DNA of 64,000 nt from DATEDA01 sp963827595 (GTDB lineage: Bacteria; Pseudomonadota; Gammaproteobacteria; Burkholderiales; SG8-39), in assembly GCA_963827595.1 (NCBI GenBank), contig CAWHBT010000001.1, positions 186,001-250,000 of the forward strand, read 5' to 3'. Shown in pieces: positions 7,909-17,292 of the stretch (position 1 is its first letter; each line of letters opens with the position of its first letter). A program made the position numbers and the translations under genes. A model generated the notes under the pieces. It saw only the letters and a program-made list of their open reading frames with translations, was not told the DNA's origin and ran no database searches.

Positions 7909-9203
7909 CCGAAGGCCTGATCGCGCTCGCCGCGATGTTGCTGGTCGCCTTCGGTCGCGTGCCGATCGCGCTCGCGATGGGCATCGTCGGCGTCGTCGGC
8001 TACGCCTACATGCGCGACTGGAACTGGACCGTCGCGTTCGCCATGGTGCAGGGCAAGCTCTACGAGACCGGCCGCAACTACACGCTGTCGGTCGTGCCGC
8101 TCTTCATCCTGATGGGCAACTTCGTGACGCGCGCCGGCATGTCGCAGGAGCTGTTCCGCGCCGCCTACGCCTTCATCGGCCACCTGCGGGGCGGGCTCGC
8201 CATGGCGACGATCTGCGCGTGCGCGGGGTTCGGCGCCATCTGCGGCTCCTCGATCGCCACCGCCGCCACCATGGCGAAGGTCGCCTATCCATCGATGAAG
8301 CGCTTCGGCTACTCCGACCAGCTCGCCACCGGCGCCATCGCCTCGGGTGGCACGCTCGGCATCATGATCCCGCCCTCGACCATCATGGTGATCTACGGCG
8401 TGTTCACCGAGACCAATATCGGCAAACTGTTCGCGGCCGGCATCCTGCCCGGGATCCTGGGCGCCGCGCTGCTGTGCCTCGGCGTGCAGTACGTCATCTG
8501 GCGCGACCCGAAGGCGGGCCCGCCGGGCGAGCGTTCGAGCTGGCGCGAGCGCTGGCACTCGCTCCGCGACATCTGGCCGGTGGCGTTCCTGTTCCTGTTC
8601 GTCATGGGCGGCATCTACGGCGGCGTGTTCACCGCCACCGAGGGCGCGGGCATGGGCGCCTTCGGCGCCATGGCGTTCGCGCTGTGGCGCCGCGCGCTCA
8701 GCTGGAAGACGCTGTATGCGGCGCTGCTCGAGAGCGCGCGGACCACGGCGATGCTGTTCCTGATCCTGACCGGCGCGCTCATCTTCGCGGAGTTCATCAA
8801 CATCACCGCGATGCCGAACGACCTCAGGGACTTCGTGTCGCGCTTCGAGCTGCACCCGATCTACGTCGTGGCCGCGATCTGCGTCATCTACGTGATCCTC
8901 GGCACCGCGATGGAGGAGCTGTCGATGATCCTGCTGACGCTGCCGGTGTTCTTCCCGGTGGTGGTGCACCTCGGCTACGACCCGGTGTGGTTCGGCATCC
9001 TGATCGTGTGCGTGGTCGAGATCGGGCTGATCAGCCCGCCGGTCGGGATGAATCTGTTCGTGCTGAAGACGCTCCTGCCCCAGGTCAGCACCGGCACGGT
9101 GTTCCGCGGCGTGACGCCGTTCATGTTCGCCGACTGCGTGCGGCTGGCGCTGCTGGTTGCGTTCCCGATGATCGCGCTCTGGCTGCCCGGCATGATGCGG
9201 TAG
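7905..9203 (+). CDS. dctM: TRAP transporter large permease (DctM)
   Basis: 432 residues starting at the ATG that overlaps the dctQ stop. A dozen or more hydrophobic helices; family landmarks include GFGAICGSSIATAATM, GTLGIMIPPSTIMVIYG and EIGLISPPVGMNLFVLK. These correspond to the helical hairpins and sodium-site glycines of TRAP large subunits. It forms the elevator-type translocation channel in the inner membrane and uses an ion gradient instead of ATP. The operon dctP-dctQ-dctM is complete. The next gene is convergent, ending 12 bp away. Confidence 0.95.
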   Translation: MTEGLIALAAMLLVAFGRVPIALAMGIVGVVGYAYMRDWNWTVAFAMVQGKLYETGRNYTLSVVPLFILMGNFVTRAGMSQELFRAAYAFIGHLRGGLAMATICACAGFGAICGSSIATAATMAKVAYPSMKRFGYSDQLATGAIASGGTLGIMIPPSTIMVIYGVFTETNIGKLFAAGILPGILGAALLCLGVQYVIWRDPKAGPPGERSSWRERWHSLRDIWPVAFLFLFVMGGIYGGVFTATEGAGMGAFGAMAFALWRRALSWKTLYAALLESARTTAMLFLILTGALIFAEFINITAMPNDLRDFVSRFELHPIYVVAAICVIYVILGTAMEELSMILLTLPVFFPVVVHLGYDPVWFGILIVCVVEIGLISPPVGMNLFVLKTLLPQVSTGTVFRGVTPFMFADCVRLALLVAFPMIALWLPGMMR

Positions 9204-9215
9204 CCGGTGCGGCGA

Positions 9216-10394
9216 CTACGCCAGCGGATCGGCGTCGGGGAAGCCGAGCAGGAACTTGCCGTGATTCTCGTAGGCGACGTCGCTCACCACGACGTGCTGG
9301 GCCGCGGCGTTGATGTCGCGCAGGCAGCGCTGCAGGATGTTGGTGCGGTAGAGCGCGCCGCCGCCGCCGTACCGGAACGCTTGGGTGGCGACGTCCACCG
9401 CGACCTCGGTCGCCAGCGTCGCCACGCCCCGCATCGCAGCCTGCAACTCGGGCGGCGGCACGCGGCCTGCGCCGACGATGCTCCAGGCCTCCTCGAACAG
9501 CTGGAACGCGAGCGCGCGCACCGCGCGCAGCCGCAGATCGCACTCGCCCAGCGCCCGCTGGAACACCGGGCGCGAGGCGACGGCCGACTGGGCTTTTAGG
9601 CCGCGGCGCTTGGATTGCGCGAACGCGGTGATCGCGTCGAGCGCGCAGCGCCCGACGCCGAGCGCGAATCCCACGCACTCATTCGCCACGAACCCGGGGC
9701 GACCGAGAAGGTAGATCGGCCCGCCGCGGCGCGGCCGGGCCTCGAGCCGATTCCACGTGAAGGCCTCGGGCACGAAGAGCTCGCTGGCCGAAAAGTCGCA
9801 GCTTCCGGTCCCCTCGAGGCCGGCGACCTGCCAGTTGTCGTGGACCCGGATCGCCGCGGCGGGAACGACGAATACGCGGCGCTCCTCCGGCGCTCCGGGC
9901 TCGCGATCGACGAACGCCGTCGCCGCGATCCACTCCGCATGGCGGATCCCGCTCGCGAACGGCCACCGGCCCGTGAGCCGGAAACCGCCGTCGACCGGTG
10001 CGGCGCGGCCGGTCGGCACCAGCCCGCACGCCGCCGTCGGCACGCGCCCGCCGGCGAAGACCTGCGCCACCGCCTCGTCCGGCAGGAACGCGCCCGGCTC
10101 GCCGATGCTGGTCGCGCCGATCATCGTGCACCAGCCGGCGGAAGGGTCGAGGCGTGCGATCGCCTCGAAGACCTCCATCTGGGTGACCGGATCGGCCTCG
10201 GCCCCGCCGAGCACCGCCGGAAGCTTGATGCTGAAGAGCCCGGCCTCGTAGAGCGCCGTGACCGTTGCAGGCGGCAGCGTCGCGTTCTCCTCGGCGGTGG
10301 CGGCGCCGGCGAGGATCGTCTCGCGAATGCGCTCGACGGCCGCGAGCAGCGCCTGCCGCTTCTCCGCGCGCCCGGCCGGGAACCGTTGTCCCAT
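9216..10394 (-). CDS. Acyl-CoA dehydrogenase-fold protein, probable group-D flavin monooxygenase oxygenase component
   Basis: 392 residues. The N-terminal part (EENATLPPATVTALYEAGLF, then LDPSAGWCTM) and the C-terminal Acyl-CoA_dh_2-like part (ALYRTNILQRCLRDINAAAQH) match flavin-dependent monooxygenases of the HsaA/HpaB-C2/DszC group. These share the acyl-CoA dehydrogenase fold but use reduced flavin and oxygen. The RDINAAAQH motif near the end is where that group keeps a conserved His. A partner flavin reductase is not encoded nearby, so the reaction is open; a true acyl-CoA dehydrogenase is the alternative. It is divergent from dusA. Confidence 0.75.
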   Translation of the reverse strand: MGQRFPAGRAEKRQALLAAVERIRETILAGAATAEENATLPPATVTALYEAGLFSIKLPAVLGGAEADPVTQMEVFEAIARLDPSAGWCTMIGATSIGEPGAFLPDEAVAQVFAGGRVPTAACGLVPTGRAAPVDGGFRLTGRWPFASGIRHAEWIAATAFVDREPGAPEERRVFVVPAAAIRVHDNWQVAGLEGTGSCDFSASELFVPEAFTWNRLEARPRRGGPIYLLGRPGFVANECVGFALGVGRCALDAITAFAQSKRRGLKAQSAVASRPVFQRALGECDLRLRAVRALAFQLFEEAWSIVGAGRVPPPELQAAMRGVATLATEVAVDVATQAFRYGGGGALYRTNILQRCLRDINAAAQHVVVSDVAYENHGKFLLGFPDADPLA

Positions 10395-10465
10395 CGTCCG
10401 CTCCCCCTCCTGGGACCATTATATGGACGCTTCCGGCGCGCCGACGCATCGTCGACAATGACGCG

Positions 10466-11458
10466 ATGACGCCCGCCCACCGCCTCTGCACCGCGCCGAT
10501 GATGGACTGGTCGGACCGGCATTGCCGGTTCTTCTTCCGGACCCTCGCGCCGCACGCGGTCGTCTACTCCGAGATGATCACCACCGGCGCGCTGCTTCAC
10601 GGCAACGTGCCGCGCCACCTCGATTTCGACCCGGCCGAGCACCCGGTCGCCCTGCAGCTCGGCGGCAGCGACGCGCTAGAGCTCGCGGCGTGCGCGCGGC
10701 TCGGCGAGCGGTGGGGCTACGACGAGATCAACCTCAACTGCGGCTGCCCCTCCGAGCGCGTGCAGCGCGGCGCGTTCGGCGCGTGCCTCATGGCCGAGCC
10801 GGAGCTCGTCGCCGACTGCGTCAAGGCGATGCGCGACGCGGTCGCGATCCCGGTCACGGTCAAGCACCGCCTGGGGATCGACCGCATCGAGGACTACGGC
10901 TTCGTGCGACGGTTCGTCGAAACGCTCGCGCGCGCCGGCGTTCGCACCTTCTTCGTCCACGCCCGGAACGCCGTCCTCAGGGGCCTGTCGCCGAAGGACA
11001 ACCGCGAAGTGCCCCCGCTCCGCTACGCCGAGGTCCACCGCCTGAAGCGCGAGTTTCCCGAGCTCGAGATCGTCGTCAACGGCGGCATCGCGGCGTGGCC
11101 GCAGCTCGAAGCCGAGCTCGCGCACGTCGACGGCGTGATGCTCGGCCGCGCGGCGTACCACGATCCCGGCCTGCTCGCGGCGGCCGACGCCCGGCTGTTC
11201 GGCGGCGGACCACCGGCGACCGCCGCCGAGGTCGTCCAGCGGATGCATCGCTATGCAGTGGGCGAGGTCGCCCGCGGGACGCCCCTGCGCGCGATTGCCC
11301 GGCACATGCTGGGCCTCTATCAGGGGCAGCCCGGGGCGCGCGCGTGGCGACGGATGCTCTCCGACGCCCCGGGCCTGGCGCGAAACGATCCGGCCGTACT
11401 GCTCGCCGCGCTCGATCGGCAGGAGGCGACTGCGGCATTGTCCGCGGCCGCCGCCTGA
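10466..11458 (+). CDS. dusA: tRNA-dihydrouridine synthase A
   Basis: 330 residues from the ATG at 10466; longer in-frame extensions run into the divergent gene. FMN-dependent TIM barrel with APMMDWSDRHCRFF, the VALQLGGSD strand, and the catalytic-cysteine loop NLNCGCPSERVQRG, followed by VTVKHRLGID and INGG-type phosphate loop VVNGGIAAW. This is the DusA (Dus subfamily 1) pattern, the enzyme that reduces U20/U20a in the tRNA D-loop. The C-terminal helical domain contains HMLGLYQGQPGARAWRR, another DusA landmark. It probably has its own promoter in the 71-bp gap to the divergent flavoprotein gene. Confidence 0.96.
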   Translation: MTPAHRLCTAPMMDWSDRHCRFFFRTLAPHAVVYSEMITTGALLHGNVPRHLDFDPAEHPVALQLGGSDALELAACARLGERWGYDEINLNCGCPSERVQRGAFGACLMAEPELVADCVKAMRDAVAIPVTVKHRLGIDRIEDYGFVRRFVETLARAGVRTFFVHARNAVLRGLSPKDNREVPPLRYAEVHRLKREFPELEIVVNGGIAAWPQLEAELAHVDGVMLGRAAYHDPGLLAAADARLFGGGPPATAAEVVQRMHRYAVGEVARGTPLRAIARHMLGLYQGQPGARAWRRMLSDAPGLARNDPAVLLAALDRQEATAALSAAAA

Positions 11459-11479
11459 TCCTTCACGGATAATCGGGCC

Positions 11480-12010
11480 ATGGACGCCCCGCGCCCGATC
11501 TCGATCCGCGACGAGCAGCCCGGCGATGCCGCGGCGATTCACCGCGTGATCGCCGCCGCGTTCAAGAGCCGCACCGAGCCCGAGCTCGTCGACAAGCTCC
11601 GCGCCAACGACCGGTTCGCGCTGTCGCTCGTCGCGGTGCAGGGCGGCGCGGTCGTCGGACACGTGCTGCTCACCGATGTCGCGGTGGCGGGCCACGGGCT
11701 CGTCCCGCGCGGCGCCGGGCTCGCGCCGCTCGCGGTGCGGCCGACGTTCCAGCGGCGCGGGATCGGCGCGATGCTGGTGCGCGCCGCGCTCGAGCGCGCC
11801 GTGCGCGCGGGCTACGGTTTCCTGTGCCTGCTCGGCGACCCGGCCTACTATCAGCGTTTCGGCCTGCGCCCGGCCGCAACGCTCGGCCTCGTCTCCGAGT
11901 TCGACGCCCCTCCGGAAGCGTTTCTCGCGATCGAGCTTGCCCCCGGCGCGCTGGCCGGCGTTGCCGGCACGGTCCGCTATCTTCCCGAGTTCGCCGAGAT
12001 CACCGCCTAG
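11480..12010 (+). CDS. GNAT family N-acetyltransferase (YhbS-like)
   Basis: 176 residues with a single GNAT fold. Strands 1-4 run from ISIRDEQPGDAAAIHRVI, and the acetyl-CoA pyrophosphate loop is VRPTFQRRGIGAMLV, the R-x-x-G-x-G/A motif A. LLGDPAYYQRFGLRPA is the characteristic YhbS-type motif B region (GxPxYYxRFGF). Substrate unknown. It follows dusA closely on the same strand and its 3' end overlaps the convergent lipoprotein gene by 11 bp. Confidence 0.85.
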   Translation: MDAPRPISIRDEQPGDAAAIHRVIAAAFKSRTEPELVDKLRANDRFALSLVAVQGGAVVGHVLLTDVAVAGHGLVPRGAGLAPLAVRPTFQRRGIGAMLVRAALERAVRAGYGFLCLLGDPAYYQRFGLRPAATLGLVSEFDAPPEAFLAIELAPGALAGVAGTVRYLPEFAEITA

Positions 12011-12356
12011 GATTGTCCGCGCGCTTGCAGTTCGCGAAGAGCGTCTGGCCGCCCTCTTCCAGGAACGCCTCCGGGCCCTTGGTGTGCAGCGTGGCGCGGC
12101 CGTTCGAGTAGCGGACGCCGGACGCCGCGACGACCTGGTCGAGCCGGAAGTCGCGCTCCGGGTACATCACCATCGCCACCTTCCCGTCCTCGAGGTACTG
12201 CACGACGAGCTCCTTGTCGGCGTCGCACTTGTAGATCGTCGCGTCGGCGGGCCAGCGCGGACGTTCGCCGCCCCCGGACCACCAGCTCGAGCAGCCGGCG
12301 GCGAAAGCGACCAGCGCCGCGGCGGCGGCGGCACGGATCGGCTGCGGAATCGGCAT
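12000..12356 (-). CDS. MliC-family lipoprotein (c-type lysozyme inhibitor-like)
   Basis: 118 residues. The signal sequence ends in the lipobox FAAGC, giving a lipidated Cys followed by SSWWSGGG. The C-terminal domain reads ATIYKCDADKELVVQYL, then RLDQVVAASGVRYSNG and a final TLFANC. It has the Y-x-C ... Y-x-(D/N)G ... C pattern of the MliC/PliC fold, in which two cysteines form a disulfide and a Ser/Lys loop inserts into the lysozyme active site. The likely role is outer-membrane or periplasmic protection against c-type lysozyme. It overlaps the GNAT gene tail to tail. Confidence 0.8.
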   Translation of the reverse strand: MPIPQPIRAAAAAALVAFAAGCSSWWSGGGERPRWPADATIYKCDADKELVVQYLEDGKVAMVMYPERDFRLDQVVAASGVRYSNGRATLHTKGPEAFLEEGGQTLFANCKRADNPRR

Positions 12357-12498
12357 GTTCGGCGGGCTCCGTCGGGCGGGAATGTCCGGTATTCTCGCCG
12401 AGCGCCCGGCGCCGCGCCAACGGAACCGCGGCTGGCGCGGCGACCCACCGCGGCGGTAGGATCCACTCTCGCCGGATCACGGCCCCAAAGGAGAAATC

Positions 12499-13764
12499 AT
12501 GAAACGCGCGCTTTTCCAGCTCGTCGCCGCCGGCCTGACTGCGCTCGTTGCGGCCACCGCTTGGGCCCAGCAGCCGGTCAAAATCGGCATCGTGACCTTC
12601 CTGTCGGGGCCGGCCGCGGGCCCGTTCGGGGTGCCGGCGCGCAACGCCGCCGAGATCATGGCGGAATCGATCAACGCCGGCCGGGTGCCGGCGCCCTATG
12701 CGACGAAGGGGCTCGGCGGCGCCCCGATCGAGCTCATCATCATCGACGAGGCCGGCGGGCCGCAAAAGCAGGTCGCCGAGCTCCGCAACCTCGCCCAGCG
12801 CGTCGACCTCGTGATCGGCTACATCTCGAGCGGCGACTGCCTCGCGGTCGCGCCGGTCGCCGAGGAGCTCAAGAAGCTGACGGTGCTGTTCGACTGCGGA
12901 ACGCCGCGGATCTTCGAGGATGCCTCCTACAAGTACGTCTTCCGGACCGGGCCGCACGCGACCATGGACAACGTCTCGGCGGCGCTGTACGTGCTCGAGC
13001 GCCGGCCCAACGTGCGGTCGATCGCCGGCATCAACCAGAACTACGCCTGGGGCCAGGACTCATGGGTCGACTTCGAGGCGGCGATGAAGGCGCTCAAGCC
13101 GGGGATCGAGATCAAGACCTCGCAGATGACCAAGCTCTTCGCCGGGCAGTTCGGTGCCGAGATCTCCACGCTGCTCTCGAGCGGCGCCGACGTGATCCAC
13201 TCGAGCTTCTGGGGCGGGGACCTGGAAGGCCTCGTCCTGCAGGGGGCGCCGCGCGGCCTGTTCGACAAGCACCTCATCGTGCTCTCGGCCGGCGAGCCGG
13301 CGATCAACCGCCTCGGCACCAAGATCCCGGACGGCACGATCATCGGCGCGCGCGGTCCCTTCGGCCCGTTCGCGCCCGACACCGAGTTCAACCGCTGGTT
13401 CCGGAGCACGTTCCAGGAGCGCTTCGGCGTGCCGCCGAACTACGCCGCGTACAAGATGACGAACGCGATCCTCGGCGTGAAGGCCGCCTACGAGAAAGCG
13501 CAGAAGGCGGGCGCGGCGAGTCCGACCCAGGACCAGATCATCGCCGCGTTCGAGAACCTCACCTTCGAGGGCGTCGGCGGGACGGTGAAGATGTCGCTCG
13601 GCAAAGGCCACCAGGCGGTGATGGACGTCGCGGTGGGCACCGCTAAGACCGTCGGCGGCGAGCTGCGAATCGTCGACGTCAAGCGCTACCCGGCCGAGCA
13701 GGTGAACCCGCCCGAGGGCGCGCGGAGCGAAGCCTGGATCCGGTCGGGGATGAAAACGAAGTAA
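12499..13764 (+). CDS. Branched-chain amino acid-type ABC transporter solute-binding protein (LivK-like)
   Basis: 421 residues. AAAGGAGAAATC sits directly before the ATG, and a signal peptide ends near TAWAQ. The mature protein is a type I periplasmic binding protein starting PVKIGIVTFLSGPAAGPFG, with LINAG-type SINAGRV, the strand VDLVIGYISSGDCLAVAPVAEELKK, and GINQNYAWGQDSWVDFEAAMK in the second lobe. Receptors of this family bind amino acids, amides, urea or aromatic acids, and the ligand cannot be assigned. It heads a complete livKHMGF operon. A hairpin separates it from livH. Confidence 0.92.
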   Translation: MKRALFQLVAAGLTALVAATAWAQQPVKIGIVTFLSGPAAGPFGVPARNAAEIMAESINAGRVPAPYATKGLGGAPIELIIIDEAGGPQKQVAELRNLAQRVDLVIGYISSGDCLAVAPVAEELKKLTVLFDCGTPRIFEDASYKYVFRTGPHATMDNVSAALYVLERRPNVRSIAGINQNYAWGQDSWVDFEAAMKALKPGIEIKTSQMTKLFAGQFGAEISTLLSSGADVIHSSFWGGDLEGLVLQGAPRGLFDKHLIVLSAGEPAINRLGTKIPDGTIIGARGPFGPFAPDTEFNRWFRSTFQERFGVPPNYAAYKMTNAILGVKAAYEKAQKAGAASPTQDQIIAAFENLTFEGVGGTVKMSLGKGHQAVMDVAVGTAKTVGGELRIVDVKRYPAEQVNPPEGARSEAWIRSGMKTK

Positions 13765-13778
13765 CGGCGCGGTCACGG

Positions 13779-13810
13779 AGGGTCGGGGCGCGAGCGCTTT
13801 GCCCCGCCCT
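13779..13810 (+). terminator. Hairpin between livK and livH
   Basis: AGGGTCGGGGC (13779-13789) pairs with GCCCCGCCCT (13801-13810) with one bulged base, in the 85-bp livK-livH gap. As in the TRAP operon, it may lower permease expression relative to the receptor. Confidence 0.4.
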
Positions 13811-13849
13811 TCGCTCCTCCGTCCCCCCTTTCTCCTCGCGTAGCGCGCG

Positions 13850-14746
13850 ATGAGCGATCTCGCCGCCGTCGTCTTCGACGGCGTCGTCTACTCCTCGTGG
13901 CTGTTCATGATGGCCGCAGGGCTCACGCTGATCTACGGCGTGATGAAGATCCTCAACATCGCGCACGGCAGCCTGTACGCCCTCGGCGCCTATGTCGGCG
14001 CCTCGCTCGTCGGGGCGTGGCTCGCCGCGGGCTATCCGCCCGTCGGCAGCTACGCCCTGCTCGTCGTGGCGGCGCTCCTGGTCGGGCTCGTGACCGGCCC
14101 GCTGCTCGAGCGCGGGCTCCTGCGGCTCATGTACGGCCGGGACGAGGTGGTGCTGCTGCTCGTCACCTACGCCGTGTTCCTGATCCTCGAGGACGTGATC
14201 AAGCTCGCCTGGGGCGTCGAGTCGCTCGTCGTCGCCGAGCCGTACGCGCTGCCGGGCAACTTCCACATCGGCGCGCTCGCGTACCCGGTCTACAACCTGA
14301 TCCTCATCGGCGCCGCGGTCGTCATCGGTCTCGCCGTCGCCTGGGGCCTCTACCGCACCCGCCACGGGAAGCTGCTGCTCGCGGTGATCCACGACCGCGA
14401 GATCGCCGCCGCCATGGGCATCAACGTCGGGCGCGTATACCTCTTCACGTTCACCATCGGCGCCGCCCTCGCGGCCGCCGGGGGCGCGCTCACCGCGCCG
14501 GCGATCGCCGTCTCGCCGGGCATCGGCGTCGAGGTCATCGTGCTCTCGTTCGCGGTGGTCGTGATCGGCGGCCTCGGCAGCCTCGGCGGCGCGGCCCTCG
14601 GTGCCCTGCTCGTCGGCATCGTCCGCTCGGCGATGGTGCGCTACTGGCCCGAGGGGGAGCTGTTCTCGGTGTACCTGGTCATGGCGCTGGTGCTGATCGC
14701 GCGGCCCAAGGGCCTCTTCGCCGCCCCCGAGGCGCGGAAGATATGA
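13850..14746 (+). CDS. livH: LivH-type ABC permease
   Basis: 298 residues, mostly hydrophobic. It opens with a helix followed by GLTLIYGVMKILNIAHGSLYALGAYVG, the classic LivH signature (GxxLxxGxxxxxNxAHG). The cytoplasmic coupling loop toward the ATPases contains AAAMGINVGRVYLFTF, and the end has GGLGSLGGAALGALLVGIVRS. It forms the inner-membrane channel with LivM. The stop overlaps livM as ATGA. Confidence 0.95.
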   Translation: MSDLAAVVFDGVVYSSWLFMMAAGLTLIYGVMKILNIAHGSLYALGAYVGASLVGAWLAAGYPPVGSYALLVVAALLVGLVTGPLLERGLLRLMYGRDEVVLLLVTYAVFLILEDVIKLAWGVESLVVAEPYALPGNFHIGALAYPVYNLILIGAAVVIGLAVAWGLYRTRHGKLLLAVIHDREIAAAMGINVGRVYLFTFTIGAALAAAGGALTAPAIAVSPGIGVEVIVLSFAVVVIGGLGSLGGAALGALLVGIVRSAMVRYWPEGELFSVYLVMALVLIARPKGLFAAPEARKI

Positions 14747-15684
14747 CGCCCGACCGCACCACCACGACGCTCGCCGTCGCGGCCGGCGTGCTGCTCGCCG
14801 CGACCCCGTTCGCGCCGCAGTGGCTCGTGTTCCTGCTCACGCTCGCGCTCGCCAAGGGGCTCGTCGTCCTCGGTCTGGTAGTCCTGATGCGCACCGGGCT
14901 CGTCTCGTTCGGGCAGGGCCTGTACTACGGGCTCGGCGCGTACGCCGCGGCGCTGGTCGGCGCGCGGGCGGGGGTGCTGGACGCCGCGGTCATGATCGCC
15001 GCCGCGGTGGTCGGCGCGAGCGCGCTCGCCGCGGTGCTCGGCCTGCTGCTCGCGCGCTACCGCGACATCTTCTTCGCGATGCTCTCGCTCGCGTTCTCGA
15101 TGATCCTGTACGGCCTGCTCGTCAAGAGCTCCGCGCTCGGCTCGACCGACGGCTTCAACCTCCACGCCAAGACCTTCGCCGGCATCGCACTGCCCGCCGG
15201 GGCCGAGCGGCGCGTGTTCTACGCCGTCGCGGTCGTCGCCGTCCTCGCCGCGGCGTGGGGCGTGCATCGTTACCTCGGCTCCCATTACGGCCGGCTCGCC
15301 ACCGCGATCCGCGACAACGAGCTGCGCGTCGAGTACCTCGGCAGCTCCGTGTTCCGGGTCGTGTTCGCGAACTACGTCCTCGCCGGAGCCCTGGGCGGCC
15401 TGGGCGGCGCGTTCGCCGCGCTCGCGGTCGGGCACGTCGATCCGGAGACGACCTACTGGACGACCTCGGGCGAGTTCGTGTTCGTCGCGATCCTCGGCGG
15501 CACCGGCAACGTGCTCGCGCCGTTCCTCGGCGCCGCGATCTTCGAGGCGGTGCGCACCGTCGCCAACCAGTATGCGCCGAACGTGTGGCAGATGACGCTC
15601 GGCATCGTGATGCTCGCGCTCATCATGTTCCTCCCGGCGGGCCTGTGGTCGCTCGTCGCGAGGCTGCGGAGGCAGCCGGGGTGA
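14743..15684 (+). CDS. livM: LivM-type ABC permease
   Basis: 313 residues from the ATG that overlaps the livH stop. LivM landmarks: MRTGLVSFGQGLYYGLGAYAAAL, the coupling helix AIRDNELRVEYLGSSVFRV (EAA-like loop), and GTGNVLAPFLGAAIFEAVRT. It pairs with LivH in the membrane. Its stop overlaps the livG start as GTGA, so the four downstream genes are translationally linked. Confidence 0.95.
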   Translation: MTPDRTTTTLAVAAGVLLAATPFAPQWLVFLLTLALAKGLVVLGLVVLMRTGLVSFGQGLYYGLGAYAAALVGARAGVLDAAVMIAAAVVGASALAAVLGLLLARYRDIFFAMLSLAFSMILYGLLVKSSALGSTDGFNLHAKTFAGIALPAGAERRVFYAVAVVAVLAAAWGVHRYLGSHYGRLATAIRDNELRVEYLGSSVFRVVFANYVLAGALGGLGGAFAALAVGHVDPETTYWTTSGEFVFVAILGGTGNVLAPFLGAAIFEAVRTVANQYAPNVWQMTLGIVMLALIMFLPAGLWSLVARLRRQPG

Positions 15685-16430
15685 GCAGCATTTTGGTGGC
15701 ACAAGGGGTGACCAGAAGCTTCGGCGCGGTGATCGCCGCGGCCGACGTCAACGTCGCCATCGACCGCGACGCCGTGGTGGGACTGATCGGCGCGAACGGC
15801 GCCGGCAAGACCACGTTCATCAACCTGGTGACCGGCTATCTCAAGCCGTCGTCGGGGTCGATCCGCTTCGATGGTCACGAGCTCACGGCCCTGCCCCCGC
15901 GGCGGATCACCCAGCTCGGCGTCTCGCGCTCGTTTCAGATCCCGCAGCTCTTCAACAGCCTGAGCGTGCGCGAGAACCTGCTGGTCGCCGTGGGCATCGT
16001 CGCCGCCGCTTCGCACCGCTGGGCGCACTCGGGCCTGGCGCCCGCCCGCGCCGGCCAGGCGAGCGACGAGATCCTCGAACGCTTCGACCTCGCGGCCTAC
16101 CGTGACCGCGAAGCCGGGCTCCTGCCCGAAGGCGTCCGCAAGCTCCTGGACGTCGCGATGGCGCTCGTCGTAAGCCCGCGGATCCTGCTGCTCGACGAGC
16201 CGACGAGCGGCGTCTCGGCCGACGAGAAGTTCGCGATCATGGACCTCGTCATGGGCGCGGTGCGCGGCGTGACCGTGCTGTTCGTCGAGCACGACATGGA
16301 CATCGTCGCGCGCTACGCCGGGCGCGTGCTCGCGTTCGCCGACGGCCGGATCATTGCCGACGGCGCGCCGGCGACGGTGCTCGCCGACGCCGAGGTGCGC
16401 CGGTTCGTGATCGGGGAGGCGCATGCTTAG
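15681..16430 (+). CDS. livG: LivG-type ABC ATPase
   Basis: 249 residues starting at a GTG (15681) that overlaps the livM stop. Walker A GANGAGKTTF, LivG-type SFQIPQLFNSLSVRENLLVA (Q-loop), a signature region LPEGVRKLLDVAMALV in place of the classic LSGGQ, Walker B ILLLDEPTSGVSADE and switch EHDMDIV. Replacement of LSGGQ by LPEGV is a visible deviation, although Liv-type ATPases often have LPYG here. It hydrolyses ATP on the cytoplasmic face together with LivF. The end overlaps the livF start by 8 bp. Confidence 0.93.
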   Translation: MSSILVAQGVTRSFGAVIAAADVNVAIDRDAVVGLIGANGAGKTTFINLVTGYLKPSSGSIRFDGHELTALPPRRITQLGVSRSFQIPQLFNSLSVRENLLVAVGIVAAASHRWAHSGLAPARAGQASDEILERFDLAAYRDREAGLLPEGVRKLLDVAMALVVSPRILLLDEPTSGVSADEKFAIMDLVMGAVRGVTVLFVEHDMDIVARYAGRVLAFADGRIIADGAPATVLADAEVRRFVIGEAHA

Positions 16431-17099
16431 CGTGCGGGATCTCTCGGTCGCGATCGGCTCGGTCGGGATCCTCCGCGGCGTGAGCCTCGAGGTCGCGAGG
16501 GGCGAGTTCGCCGGCCTCATCGGGCGCAACGGTGCGGGCAAGACCACCCTGATGCGGACGATCATGGGGCTGCTCGCGCACCGCGACGGGCGCGATCGAG
16601 TTCGACGGCGCGTCGCTGGGGCGCGTGCCGAGCCACCGCCGCGTGCCGCTGGGCATCGGCTACATGCCGGAGGATCGTCGTCTCGTCCCCGGCCTGACCG
16701 TCGAGGAGAACGTGCTGCTTCCAGCCTGGTCGGCGGGGTTCCCCGACGCGGCGCGCCGGCTCGCGCGGCGTCTACGAGGCGATTCCAGAGGTGCACGCGT
16801 TCCGCAATCGCAAGGCGCTGCAGCTCTCGGGCGGCCAACAGAAGCTCGTCGCGCTCGCCCGGGCGCTGGTGCCGGGGACGAAGCTCCTGCTCCTCGACGA
16901 GCCGTTCGAGGGTGTGGCGCCGGTGCTCGCGCGGCGCCTCGCGGAGGTGATCGCTGGCCTGCGGCGTGAAGGCCGATCGGTGATCCTCTCCGAGTCGAGC
17001 CTGACCCACGCGAAGGGGCTGCTCGATCGGGTTTACGTCATCGATCGTGGCGCGGTGTCGGGGCGCGACGCTGTGGGTAACAAGCAGGAGGCGGGATGA
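16423..17099 (+). CDS. livF: LivF-type ABC ATPase, with two frameshifts
   Basis: The ATG at 16423 overlaps livG. Frame 1 gives SVGILRGVSLEVARGEFAGLIGRNGAGKTTLMRTIMGLL (Walker A). Near 16588-16592 one extra base moves the frame to AIEFDGASL, PSHRRVPLGIGYMPEDRRLVPGLTVEENV (the LivF Q-loop). Near 16766-16770 a second extra base moves it to VYEAIPEVHAFRNRKALQLSGGQQK (signature), Walker B LLLLDEPFEGVAP and SESS in the switch position, where H is usual. Removing one base at each point restores a continuous LivF of about 224 residues. Two independent +1 events in one essential transporter part suggest sequence error. The stop is at 17097-17099. Confidence 0.88.
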
Positions 17100-17167
17100 A
17101 GGTCCGGGGCGCGGTGCTGAACCGATGGGAGTGGAGTTGCCGGACGCAGTGACGAAGCCAGATGCGC

Positions 17168-17192
17168 AAACCCCGCCACGAAGGCGGGGTTT
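17168..17192 (+). terminator. Terminator hairpin after the livKHMGF operon
   Basis: Perfect 10-bp arms AAACCCCGCC (17168-17177) and GGCGGGGTTT (17183-17192) with a five-base loop ACGAA. The A-run on the left and T-run on the right make it a bidirectional rho-independent-type terminator between livF and the convergent small-protein gene. The rest of the gap (17100-17292) shows nothing else. Confidence 0.85.
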
Positions 17193-17292
17193 GTATGCCC
17201 TGATGCTGTAATCAGCTCAGCTTGCAGCGCGAGAAACAGAATCCAGTCAGGCCGACGCTGGAATCGATGTCGTCTACCCACTCACCTCGGCA

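Noticed and set aside
17168..17192. tRNA fragment or attachment site at the hairpin
   Set aside because: No cloverleaf can be drawn around it; symmetric arms with A- and T-runs fit a terminator better.
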